Assembly (NCBI GenBank): GCA_040386355.1
Contig: JAZKFP010000255.1
Span: forward strand, 1 to 13,924
Direction: 5' to 3'
DNA length: 13,924 nucleotides
From: JAZKFP01 sp040386355
GTDB taxonomy: Bacteria > Pseudomonadota > Gammaproteobacteria > Pseudomonadales > UBA6940
In this document: positions 1 to 6,462 of the stretch, piece by piece
Position numbering within the stretch: position 1 is the first letter of the stretch
How the letters are laid out: each line of letters begins with the position of its first letter
Translations under genes and position numbers: made by a program
The notes under the pieces: generated by a model
What the model was told of the DNA's origin: nothing
The model's input: only the letters and a program-made list of their open reading frames with translations
Database searches by the model: none

Positions 1-42
1 GCTTGTTGAAAGAGAACAGCAGATCCTATACCTGACATGAAT

Positions 43-383
43 AGCTTCCTTATTGGGTTCTTTGAAATTATGTCAGATATAAGTGGACACGCAAGCATTT
101 TTTTAACATGGGATAAATTAATCCCCACGCAGGCCGATCAATGGGCATACCGTTAATAATGTTGACACAGCAAAGTGTTGAAAAGTTGGGCATTGAAAAA
201 GATAAAAAGTATTGAAAAGCCCATGCTGAAAAAATTATTTTGAGAAATAAAGCCTTAAAACGGAGAGTGTTCACTTCCTATCTATACAATTCAATTCCAT
301 TTGCATTAGAGGGCAGTAAAATTGAACTTATGCTCAATGGCATCATAAGCATGCTAGCCAGACTAAATGGCGCTACCTTCTAA
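43..383 (+). pseudogene. Possible coding relic with a frameshift and an internal stop
   Basis: No intact gene occupies the first 495 bases. Frame 1 is open from an ATG at 43 to TAA at 154-156 and reads MNSFLIGFFEIMSDISGHAS and onward. Frame 3 is open from about 105 to TAA at 381-383, broken only by TGA at 213-215, and reads NPHAGRSMGIPLIMLTQQS, then KAHAEKIILRNKALKRRV, ending MLARLNGATF. Both readings look protein-like, and joining them by one frameshift between 105 and 153 plus read-through of the TGA would give about 110 residues. That is why a decayed gene is suggested. I do not recognise the family. An opposite-strand ORF at 68-274 has no ribosome site or recognisable content. The relic could be chance in AT-rich DNA, so confidence is low. 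Confidence 0.3.
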
Positions 384-384
384 G

Positions 385-417
385 TTTTAATTTTTTCTAA
401 TTTAGGAAAAATTGAAA
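385..417. repeat. 33-nt AT-rich near-perfect palindrome after the relic
   Basis: Arm 385-400 (TTTTAATTTTTTCTAA) is complementary to arm 402-417 (TTAGGAAAAATTGAAA) at 14 of 16 positions. The two exceptions are T opposite G, so a plus-strand transcript could pair all along the arms except at the loop. It starts one base after the TAA at 381-383 and lies 79 nt before rarA. It may be a weak terminator for the upstream relic, although the stem is almost all A/T and no separate U-tract follows, or simply an AT palindrome. Confidence 0.45.
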
Positions 418-495
418 AATCCTTACTGTGAACGAATAGAAGGGTATGAAAAGATTACAAATGCAATTATTGTGATTTGCAGAAAAGAGGTAAGA

Positions 496-1821
496 ATGAC
501 GGACTTATTTTCAACTTTACCTAAAGCACCATTGGCTGAACTGTTAAGACCTTCTTCTATAAATGAAGTAATTGGTCAATCGCATTTGTTGGCAGAAGGC
601 AAACCATTACAGGTAGCGTTTGAAAGTAAAAAGATTCATTCAATGATTTTATGGGGACCGCCTGGAGTTGGAAAAACCACCTTGGCGCGGCTGACCGCAA
701 ACGCGTTTAATTGTGAATGTATTGCGTTATCTGCTGTTATGTCAGGCGTAAAAGAAATACGTCAAGCAATTACACAGGCTCAAAATCAACTTCATCAATA
801 TAAAAAATCCACTATTTTATTTATTGATGAAATTCATCGTTTTAATAAAAGTCAGCAAGATGCGTTATTACCATTTGTAGAATCTGGATTAGTCACTTTT
901 ATTGGTGCTACTACTGAGAATCCAAGCTTTGAAGTTAATTCGGCGTTGTTGTCCCGCGCGCAAGTGTATGTCTTACAGGCTTTATCGCATTCAGATATGC
1001 AAAAAATTCTTAAGCGTGCGTATGAATTACAGAAAGACTTTATTGAAATTGATAAGAATGCTGTCGATATTTTAATCGAATACAGCGATGGCGATGCACG
1101 CCGATTTTTAAATTTAGTCGAGCAGATTCAAAACGCGGCGCAATCAAAAAAATTAACACTCATTCAAAGCGAGTTTGTACAAAATTTAATGACGCAAAAA
1201 AATCGTCGTTTTGATAAACAAGGTGAACATTTCTACGATCAGATTTCGGCGCTGCATAAATCAGTACGAGGTTCTAATCCGGATGCAGCATTGTATTGGT
1301 TATGTCGTATGTTGGATGGTGGTGCAGATGCAAAATACTTATCGCGTCGAATTATTCGTATGGCTTGGGAAGATATTGGTCTGGCTGATCCGCGTGCCAT
1401 TCAGATTGTGATGGATGCAGCGCATACCTATGAACGACTTGGTTCACCGGAAGGAGAGTTGGCTTTGGGACAAGCGGTAATTTATTTAGCCTGTGCCGCC
1501 AAAAGTAATGCCGGCTATACAGCTTTTAACCAAGCAATGGCCTTTGTAAAAAAAGATTCTTCCAGAGAAGTGCCGATGCATTTACGGAATGCACCGACCA
1601 AACTCATGAAAACATTGGGGTATGGTGAGTCGTATCGATATGCGCATGATGAAGATGAAGGATATGCTGCTGGGGAGAACTATTTTCCAGAAGCTATGGA
1701 ACAACCAAATTGGTACCAGCCTGTAAATCGCGGGCTAGAAGTAAAAATTGCAGAAAAACTTATCCGACTTAAAGAAGTAGATGATGAATTCAAGAGGAAA
1801 GGTTACAAAAAAAATAAATAA
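496..1821 (+). CDS. rarA: Replication-associated recombination protein A (RarA/MgsA), AAA+ ATPase
   Basis: RarA is a cytoplasmic AAA+ ATPase of the clamp-loader-like RarA/WRNIP1 family that acts at stalled or damaged replication forks and at single-strand/double-strand DNA junctions. The 441-aa product is close to the E. coli length (447). Visible motifs are Walker A GPPGVGKTT (54-62), Walker B ILFIDEIH (D111, E112), sensor 1 GATTEN (138-142), the arginine-finger segment LLSRAQ (R154), then a DGDARRFLN sensor-2-like segment and the C-terminal tetramerisation domain (from about residue 250) with IIRMAWEDIGLADP. The start is ATG 496 because AGAGGTAAG lies directly before it. The frame stays open up to a TTG at 412, but that would add 28 non-conserved residues and sits in a palindrome. 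Gammaproteobacterial rarA often lies between lolA and serS; neither is here. Confidence 0.96.
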   Translation: MTDLFSTLPKAPLAELLRPSSINEVIGQSHLLAEGKPLQVAFESKKIHSMILWGPPGVGKTTLARLTANAFNCECIALSAVMSGVKEIRQAITQAQNQLHQYKKSTILFIDEIHRFNKSQQDALLPFVESGLVTFIGATTENPSFEVNSALLSRAQVYVLQALSHSDMQKILKRAYELQKDFIEIDKNAVDILIEYSDGDARRFLNLVEQIQNAAQSKKLTLIQSEFVQNLMTQKNRRFDKQGEHFYDQISALHKSVRGSNPDAALYWLCRMLDGGADAKYLSRRIIRMAWEDIGLADPRAIQIVMDAAHTYERLGSPEGELALGQAVIYLACAAKSNAGYTAFNQAMAFVKKDSSREVPMHLRNAPTKLMKTLGYGESYRYAHDEDEGYAAGENYFPEAMEQPNWYQPVNRGLEVKIAEKLIRLKEVDDEFKRKGYKKNK

Positions 1822-1895
1822 AAGTTGAATTGAGTCTTTATAATGAGCGGTAATTAATGAACAAATTTTTTAAATGATGTAGTTGTTGAAAAAGT

Positions 1896-2864
1896 ATGCA
1901 CAGAACTGCTCGAATCACACATTCCTTATCTGAGTTATCAGCGTTGCCAGAAAGTAATCAACATACAAGTTCATGTTTGTCAGGGTTATCTGATTTTCAA
2001 ATCAACGCAAAACAATCTCTTTATAAAAAAAGTGATTACAAAGAATTAAAAAATGCTTCAATTGATGAGTTAATTGATTTATCCAAAATAGCGGTGGCTG
2101 ATACACGTTTATATTTAGGAAAACCGATTAATCAGAACATTTTATCTTTATTTGCATGCTACAGAGAACGTAGTGTGCATTGGTTACCGTTGAGAGCTCA
2201 ACGTGCTGAACCTAGTTCGTTACGATCAGAATTTTCTAAAAACTATAAAGAAATAAAAACACAAGATTCCAAACGGTTGAAAATTGAATTACGGAAATTA
2301 AATAACACGGATTTGTATACTAAAAACTTCTCATCAGTTTTAGGAAAACTACCGAGGGTCAGTAAAAATATTAACAATGCAATTAGAAATTTACGGAAGA
2401 CACCTTGTAAAAATAATTGCGAAGAAATACTCAAAATATATGAGGATTCATTTCAACAGCGGATAGCTGATATTAAAGATTTTACAGTAGGTAACTGTGC
2501 AGAATTTGGTTTCACTGTTGCGGATAAATTGAAGAAAGATGGATTTTCACATAATGTGTTAGTTATTCATACTTTTAAAGAAAGTAAAAAAGATCCTAAT
2601 ATTTCTTTTCGTAATCATGCTCTAGTATTAATTGGAGTTGAAAAACTCAGTTATAATCAGTTAGATTGGGGAACAAATTTTGTATGTGTTGATGCCTGGT
2701 CAAATGATGTATACACATTTTCTGATTTAAATAAAACTTTCGGAACCATTAAAAATTCCAAATTTTCTCTCATTCGAATGGTAACCCGCCACAACGTGAA
2801 ATCGTCATTTTTGAATGACAGTATACAAATACTGCATATGAGATTAGGCAGAGAAGAAATATAA
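1896..2864 (+). CDS. Unrecognised protein with a papain-like Cys-His-Asp signature; possible effector
   Basis: I do not recognise a named family. The 322-aa product has no signal peptide or membrane segment. Residues 1-60 are Ser/polar-rich, the middle (about 60-185) is basic and probably helical, and the C-terminal half contains three motifs in the order expected of papain-like or transglutaminase-like enzymes: VGNCAEFG (C201), RNHALVLIG (H241) and VCVDAWSN (D266). Spacings are 40 and 25 residues. Similar GNCxE / NHxxxxxG / DxW sets occur in secreted cysteine proteases, deamidases and toxin domains of pathogens. A host-directed or antibacterial enzyme is therefore plausible, but this is inference. 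ATG 1896 has only a weak upstream purine stretch (GAAAAAG). By eye the gene is more AT-rich than rarA, 74 nt upstream. It stands alone, with no immunity-like partner on either side. The C-terminus ends GREEI, too little to call a type IV secretion signal. Confidence 0.75.
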   Translation: MHRTARITHSLSELSALPESNQHTSSCLSGLSDFQINAKQSLYKKSDYKELKNASIDELIDLSKIAVADTRLYLGKPINQNILSLFACYRERSVHWLPLRAQRAEPSSLRSEFSKNYKEIKTQDSKRLKIELRKLNNTDLYTKNFSSVLGKLPRVSKNINNAIRNLRKTPCKNNCEEILKIYEDSFQQRIADIKDFTVGNCAEFGFTVADKLKKDGFSHNVLVIHTFKESKKDPNISFRNHALVLIGVEKLSYNQLDWGTNFVCVDAWSNDVYTFSDLNKTFGTIKNSKFSLIRMVTRHNVKSSFLNDSIQILHMRLGREEI

Positions 2865-2968
2865 TCCTTAATTCTTAATGATCCACTGTATAGGTTTAAT
2901 TTCACTAGGAATTAATTCAATTTCTGAAAGTCTTTACTGGTTCATCACTAGAGGGAGGACATCTGCTC

Positions 2969-3208
2969 ATGAATTATCTCGATCTGCTCCAATGGCCAGC
3001 AATGCTCGTTACGATTCTTTCAGCTTGGCTTGTAGCTGCACAAACTAAACGTAAAAGAGAAATGGGCTTTTGGTTTTTTCTAGTGAGCAATGTTCTATGG
3101 ATTATTTGGGGAGTATACGCAAAAGCCTACGCATTAATTGTTCTTCAAATTGCGTTGGCTTTTCTTAATATTCGCGGCGTGTATAAAAATGAAAACCATA
3201 ATACATAA
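2969..3208 (+). CDS. Small SemiSWEET/PnuC-like inner-membrane protein
   Basis: The 79-aa product has about three hydrophobic segments: WPAMLVTILSAWLVAAQT (about 9-26), a Trp-rich one containing GFWFFLVSNVLWIIWGVY (33-50), and AYALIVLQIALAFLNIRG (53-70), followed by a charged KNENHNT tail. The pattern of a basic TKRKREMG loop, GFW...SNVLWxxWG and a final N-x-R-G resembles a widespread family of short bacterial membrane proteins related in layout to SemiSWEET or PnuC-type half-transporters. The substrate is unknown. A strong AGGGAGGA box lies about 12 nt before ATG 2969. It is followed after 8 nt by the stop of the oppositely oriented dehydrogenase gene, so it is probably expressed alone. The assignment rests on recalled family resemblance. 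Confidence 0.8.
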   Translation: MNYLDLLQWPAMLVTILSAWLVAAQTKRKREMGFWFFLVSNVLWIIWGVYAKAYALIVLQIALAFLNIRGVYKNENHNT

Positions 3209-3216
3209 AAATTAAA

Positions 3217-4266
3217 TCAAAGCGTCGCCATATCAATCACAAAACGGTACTTAACATCGCTTTTAAGCATCCGTTCGTATGCGTGATTAATTGCGTTCAT
3301 CGGAATCACTTCAATGTCCGAAACAATATTATGTTTCGCACAAAAATCCAGCATTTCTTGTGTTTCAGCAATTCCGCCAATTAATGATCCAGCAATATGG
3401 CGTCGCTTAAAAATTAAATTAAAAACAGTGGGTGATGGATGCGGTGAAGCAGGAGCGCCAACTAATACCATCGTTTTATCGCGCTTTAATAATACGAGAA
3501 AATTATCTAAATTATGAGGCGCAGCCACCGTATTTAAAATAAAATCAAAACTATTAGCTTGTTTTGCCATGGCATCTTCATCGGTCGATAACACCACGTC
3601 ATCTGCACCTAATCGAAGCGCATCCTCTTTTTTATTTTTAGATGTTGTAAATAAAACTACATGTGCACCCATTGCGTGTGCGATTTTTACCGCCATGTGA
3701 CCTAGGCCGCCCAATCCAACAATACCAACTTTATCGCCTTTTTTAATTTTCCAATGACGTAAAGGAGAATAGGTGGTGATTCCTGCACAGAGTAAAGGCG
3801 CAACCGCTGCTAAACTATTTTGTGAATGCGAAATACGTAGAGCAAATTTTTCATCGACGATGATTTTGTCGGAATACCCACCATAGGTATTAATGTCAGA
3901 ACCTTGTTCAGTTCCATTGTAAGTTGGAGTAAAACCGGATTCACAATATTGTTCGAGGCCTTCATTGCAAGAAGAGCAGGTGCGACAGCTATCCACTAAA
4001 CAGCCGACACCTGCCATATCGCCAATTTTAAAATTTTTAACTTTATTTCCTACTGCAACGACTCGACCAACAATTTCATGGCCAGGAACGCAAGGATAAA
4101 CAGTGTTTTGCCATTCGTTGCGCGCAATATGCAAATCAGAATGACAGACTCCACAGTATAAAATCTCAATTTGAACATCCTGCGCGCCAGGATTTCTACG
4201 TTCAAACGTAAAAAGCGCAAGAGGTGCGGTGGTATTTTGAGCAGCGTATCCTTTTGCAGAAATCAT
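3217..4266 (-). CDS. yahK: Zinc-dependent NADP(H) aldehyde reductase/alcohol dehydrogenase, YahK/CAD type
   Basis: This is a cytoplasmic medium-chain dehydrogenase/reductase that interconverts aldehydes and primary alcohols with NADP(H). Its 349 residues equal the E. coli YahK length, and long stretches match it as recalled, including VAPLLCAGITTYSPLRHW. Catalytic-zinc residues are C41 (GVCHSD), H63-E64 (PGHE) and C160. The structural-zinc quartet is C94, C97, C100 and C108. The Rossmann motif is GLGGLG (184-189), and the family C-terminal block ends DVKYRFVID. All key residues are present. ATG 4266 is preceded by AAGGAAAT at good spacing. The gene lies 27 nt downstream of the lipoprotein gene on the same strand and may be co-transcribed, though nothing links them functionally. 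In vivo substrates of this family are broad and usually undefined. Confidence 0.93.
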   Translation of the reverse strand: MISAKGYAAQNTTAPLALFTFERRNPGAQDVQIEILYCGVCHSDLHIARNEWQNTVYPCVPGHEIVGRVVAVGNKVKNFKIGDMAGVGCLVDSCRTCSSCNEGLEQYCESGFTPTYNGTEQGSDINTYGGYSDKIIVDEKFALRISHSQNSLAAVAPLLCAGITTYSPLRHWKIKKGDKVGIVGLGGLGHMAVKIAHAMGAHVVLFTTSKNKKEDALRLGADDVVLSTDEDAMAKQANSFDFILNTVAAPHNLDNFLVLLKRDKTMVLVGAPASPHPSPTVFNLIFKRRHIAGSLIGGIAETQEMLDFCAKHNIVSDIEVIPMNAINHAYERMLKSDVKYRFVIDMATL

Positions 4267-4293
4267 TGGTCTATTTCCTTAAAGTCTATTTAT

Positions 4294-4791
4294 TCAAGAT
4301 TGAGGAGTTGCAGAAGAAGGCACTATCCTTTCCAGCTGCGCTTGAGTCCCTTGATCAAATAAAACAACAGTTTTTAATTTACTGTCTTTCGTAAATGCGC
4401 GCTCGGAAATTCCACTGGTAAATTTCTCTTTCACAAAAGGTGGCATTTGTGACATAGGAAAATTATCAAACGTTATTACCAATGTTTCAGGAGTTTCTAA
4501 TACAGCACTAACAAACTTCTTTCCGGCAATAGCATTATTTTTAATTGAATCGATGACATCCAATGCTGCACCTTCAAAATCAGCTGTATTTGATGACGAT
4601 GAATTCTCAGAACTTTTTGGATCCATCATGAAAGTGGATTCTTGGGTTTCTGCAGCGCGCTGAATGATTGGGTTTTGAGGTGTATCCTTTAGCTCTGTAG
4701 ATGGACCGTCACAGCCTAAACTGAGTATCGCTGCGCCACTCATAATAACTTTTGAAAAAACAACTGCGGGTTTTGCAAAATGCTTAAACAT
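4294..4791 (-). CDS. Putative small lipoprotein or exported protein of unknown function
   Basis: The 165-aa product is not recognised. Residues 1-27 form a signal peptide: basic MFKHFAK, hydrophobic VVFSKVIMSGAAILSLG, then C27. ILSLGC is an imperfect lipobox (Ser rather than Leu at -3), so lipidation is possible but not certain. Residues 30-75 are a Ser/Asn/Pro-rich probable linker. Residues 75-155 look folded, with segments such as TLVITFDNFPMSQMPPFVKEKF and KLKTVVLFDQG. ATG 4791 is preceded by AAGAAGATTTTATT, a modest ribosome site. It lies between the dehydrogenase gene and the palindromic repeat and probably shares transcription with the dehydrogenase gene. Confidence 0.75.
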   Translation of the reverse strand: MFKHFAKPAVVFSKVIMSGAAILSLGCDGPSTELKDTPQNPIIQRAAETQESTFMMDPKSSENSSSSNTADFEGAALDVIDSIKNNAIAGKKFVSAVLETPETLVITFDNFPMSQMPPFVKEKFTSGISERAFTKDSKLKTVVLFDQGTQAQLERIVPSSATPQS

Positions 4792-4816
4792 AATAAAATC
4801 TTCTTTTAAACTTAGA

Positions 4817-4949
4817 ATGGTGTTTTATAACGAATGCAGAATGGTTTTGCCGTAGGCTCTTACGAAATAAACCCACGCAGCATACTCAGTAAGCAGGCGA
4901 ATGAGTAAGCAACACCCGAGAAAATCATTCTGTATTCGTTATATACCAT
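4817..4949. repeat. Structured palindromic element, about 133 nt, MITE-like or structured RNA
   Basis: Arm 4826-4848 begins TATAACGAATGCAGAATG. Arm 4921-4943 is its reverse complement at 21 of 23 positions. Both differences would be G-U pairs in a plus-strand RNA and A-C mismatches in a minus-strand RNA. After a short interior loop, ATGGT (4817-4821) pairs again with ACCAT (4945-4949). Inside lie two further hairpins, CGTA 4851-4854 with TACG 4861-4864 and TACTCA 4883-4888 with TGAGTA 4902-4907, and an 8-nt direct repeat AGTAAGCA (4888-4895, 4904-4911). The core looks GC-richer than its surroundings. It carries no ORF and sits between two leftward genes. A non-autonomous transposon relic or dispersed intergenic repeat is most likely; a structured RNA is the alternative. 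No clear target duplication is seen. Confidence 0.75.
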
Positions 4950-4965
4950 GCCATACAACATTATG

Positions 4966-5835
4966 TTACCCATGGTTTAGATTCGAAGATGCTATGTTTG
5001 ATTGATTGGGTTGATCATTTGCAAACAAAACATAAGAAACTTCAGCGCCAATGAATAAAATGAGAGACGAATAATAAACCCAAACCAACAGCGCAATCAA
5101 AGAACCAGCGGCACCGTACGCTGAGCCAACTGCGGTTTTACTTAGATAAATGCTAATCAAATATTTACCAATAATAAATAATGTAGTAGTAAGTAAGCCA
5201 CCAATTATGCTGCTTTTATAATCTAAACTTCGATCGGGCATCCATTTAAAAATAACCGAAAAAAGTAAAATGAAAATTCCAAAATTGATGATCCAATTTA
5301 AAGCTTGTACCCAAGTCGCATCGCTTGCCTTAAGAAAATATTCGAGTGAAGTAGAAACTGCTAAAGACACAATGGCTATAAAAATAAAGGTTAATAACAT
5401 ACCTACTGAAAAAATTCTTTTGAAAATTATATCTTTAATCGCAGCAAATTTACTAACTTCAGGTTTTTCTTCTTGGTGAGATTTAAATATCAAATTAAGC
5501 GAAGTTTGAAGTTGTACAAAAATTATACTCGCGGAAATTAGCAGCCCAGATAACCCAATCCATCCACTCATCGAACTTAAATCAGGTCGTTCGTTGGTAC
5601 CTGAAATAATCGTTGCCATAAGTTTTGCAGCTTCATCACCAACGACACTGGACACCTGTTGAATTAAATCTTTCTGTAAATCCAGTTGAAGAGTAGACAA
5701 GAACCAGATTAGTAAAATGATTAAAGGTGCCATAGCAAGGGCGGTATAATAAGCAAGTGCAGCAGAACGAGTGAAAATGTCATCTTTATCGATATTGGTA
5801 TATACCGAGATTAAAAAATTTTTAAAATTTTGCAT
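4966..5835 (-). CDS. YihY/virulence factor BrkB family inner-membrane protein
   Basis: The 289-aa product is a typical length for this family of multi-spanning inner-membrane proteins. Their molecular function is poorly defined; the old ribonuclease BN label was an error. Probable membrane segments are near 26-48, 91-113, 140-165, 178-198, 210-232 and 243-272. Family hallmarks are SAALAYYTALAMAPL near the N-terminus, FKWMPDRSLDYKSSIIGG in the middle, and SAYGAAGSLIALLVWVYY with FIGAE at the C-terminal end. The tail after 272 is Asn/Ser-rich. ATG 5835 has CAGGAATAACGC upstream. It is divergent from the copper cassette across 162 nt, and the palindromic element begins just past its stop. Confidence 0.92.
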   Translation of the reverse strand: MQNFKNFLISVYTNIDKDDIFTRSAALAYYTALAMAPLIILLIWFLSTLQLDLQKDLIQQVSSVVGDEAAKLMATIISGTNERPDLSSMSGWIGLSGLLISASIIFVQLQTSLNLIFKSHQEEKPEVSKFAAIKDIIFKRIFSVGMLLTFIFIAIVSLAVSTSLEYFLKASDATWVQALNWIINFGIFILLFSVIFKWMPDRSLDYKSSIIGGLLTTTLFIIGKYLISIYLSKTAVGSAYGAAGSLIALLVWVYYSSLILFIGAEVSYVLFANDQPNQSNIASSNLNHG

Positions 5836-5897
5836 GCGTTATTCCTGTCGAGATAAGAAACAATGGAGCACGGTTGGCCCAGTTTGTTCCTGAATAC

Positions 5898-5913
5898 CTT
5901 AAAAATTCTTAAT
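5898..5913 (+). promoter_or_regulatory. Tandem CTTAA element upstream of the copper cassette
   Basis: CTTAAAAATTCTTAAT contains two CTTAA half-sites whose starts are 10 nt apart, as in direct-repeat sites of OmpR/PhoB-family response regulators. The identical 16-mer recurs at 11787-11802 before the sensor gene. It lies 85 nt before ATG 5998 and 63 nt before the divergent YihY start. The half-site resembles the PmrA box of gammaproteobacteria, but the usual period there is 11 nt, so the regulator is not assigned. Confidence 0.3.
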
Positions 5914-5969
5914 ATAATTTCAAAATGTTTAAACTATTGAGAGATAGTTCAAATACATCTAGTATGGGA

Positions 5970-6001
5970 TTGACTTTTCCATGACGGCAAAAAACTAATG
6001 C
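5970..6001 (+). promoter_or_regulatory. Weak candidate MerR/CueR-type promoter before the copper cassette
   Basis: TTGACT at 5970-5975 is followed after 20 nt by TAATGC (5996-6001), the long spacing seen in promoters activated by MerR-family metal sensors. The spacer holds a degenerate dyad, TTTTCC with GGCAAAA. Against it, the -10 would overlap the ATG at 5998 assigned to the next gene, and the dyad is imperfect. Treat it as a hint only. Confidence 0.2.
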
Positions 6002-6351
6002 TATTAAGGTTTCGTACTTTATTCATCTGTTTACTAATTCTGTTTGTGGGAGTTCTACCCATTGAGGCATTGAGCAAATCTGTCACGACGACGTGCAATG
6101 TGCATGATTTGTTAAGCATTACGATCCATTCAACAGACAACATGCAAACTGACATAAGCTTTGAAAATAATTCATCAATGTTCACATGTCAGCATTGTGA
6201 TGTGTGTATCGTCGGACCTTCAATTGGATTACTTACCTGCAATACCATATACCACCAAATAGTTTCCATACATTCAAAAGTTATGTTGTTAGATTTTACA
6301 TTTAATAGCTTCATTCTCGATATTCCGCATCCACCTCCTCGACACTCATAA
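5998..6351 (+). CDS. Small exported Cys-rich protein, CopL/DUF2946-like, start of copper cassette
   Basis: The 117-aa product has an N-terminal hydrophobic segment (about 8-25) after MLLRFR, which looks like a signal peptide or membrane anchor. The rest carries C33, the cluster C64-x2-C67-x2-C70 (FTCQHCDVC), C81 and several His, and it ends IPHPPPRHS. Small exported proteins with a Cys/His motif and a terminal P-P-R lead copper-resistance gene groups in many proteobacteria (CopL, DUF2946-like). Assignment is by this layout, not by strong recognition, and a periplasmic copper-binding or accessory role is inferred. ATG 5998 lacks a clear ribosome site, and a possible promoter -10 overlaps it, so the exact start is uncertain. 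The TolC-like gene follows after 111 nt. Confidence 0.65.
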   Translation: MLLRFRTLFICLLILFVGVLPIEALSKSVTTTCNVHDLLSITIHSTDNMQTDISFENNSSMFTCQHCDVCIVGPSIGLLTCNTIYHQIVSIHSKVMLLDFTFNSFILDIPHPPPRHS

Positions 6352-6420
6352 TTGTATTTCTAATTTCATTGTTATTGATACACATAAAACAATGATGCCT
6401 TCCAAATAAATTTTTAAATG

Positions 6421-6444
6421 TGCATTCCTGTATTTGAGAATGCA
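6421..6444 (+). promoter_or_regulatory. Hairpin just upstream of the tolC-like ribosome site
   Basis: TGCATTC (6421-6427) and GAATGCA (6438-6444) form a perfect 7-bp stem with a 10-nt loop. The stem ends 6 nt before the GAGGAA ribosome site at 6451-6456. It could affect translation or mRNA stability between the first two cassette genes. Its GAATGCAG core also resembles the arm of the 4817-4949 element. No U-tract follows, so it is not a standard terminator. Confidence 0.4.
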
Positions 6445-6462
6445 GGATATGAGGAATACCAC

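Noticed and set aside
68..274. 68-aa ORF on the minus strand
   Set aside because: No ribosome site and no recognisable content. The plus-strand frames in the same place look more protein-like.
412..495. TTG start that would extend RarA by 28 residues
   Set aside because: It overlaps a palindrome and lacks a ribosome site, whereas ATG 496 has AGAGGTAAG and gives the usual RarA N-terminus.
2909..2918. Perfect palindrome GAATTAATTC
   Set aside because: Ten bases in AT-rich DNA are easily chance, and no structure extends from it.
6418..6462. Upstream ATG for the TolC-like protein
   Set aside because: It adds residues before a good lipoprotein signal and has no ribosome site; GAGGAA precedes ATG 6463.
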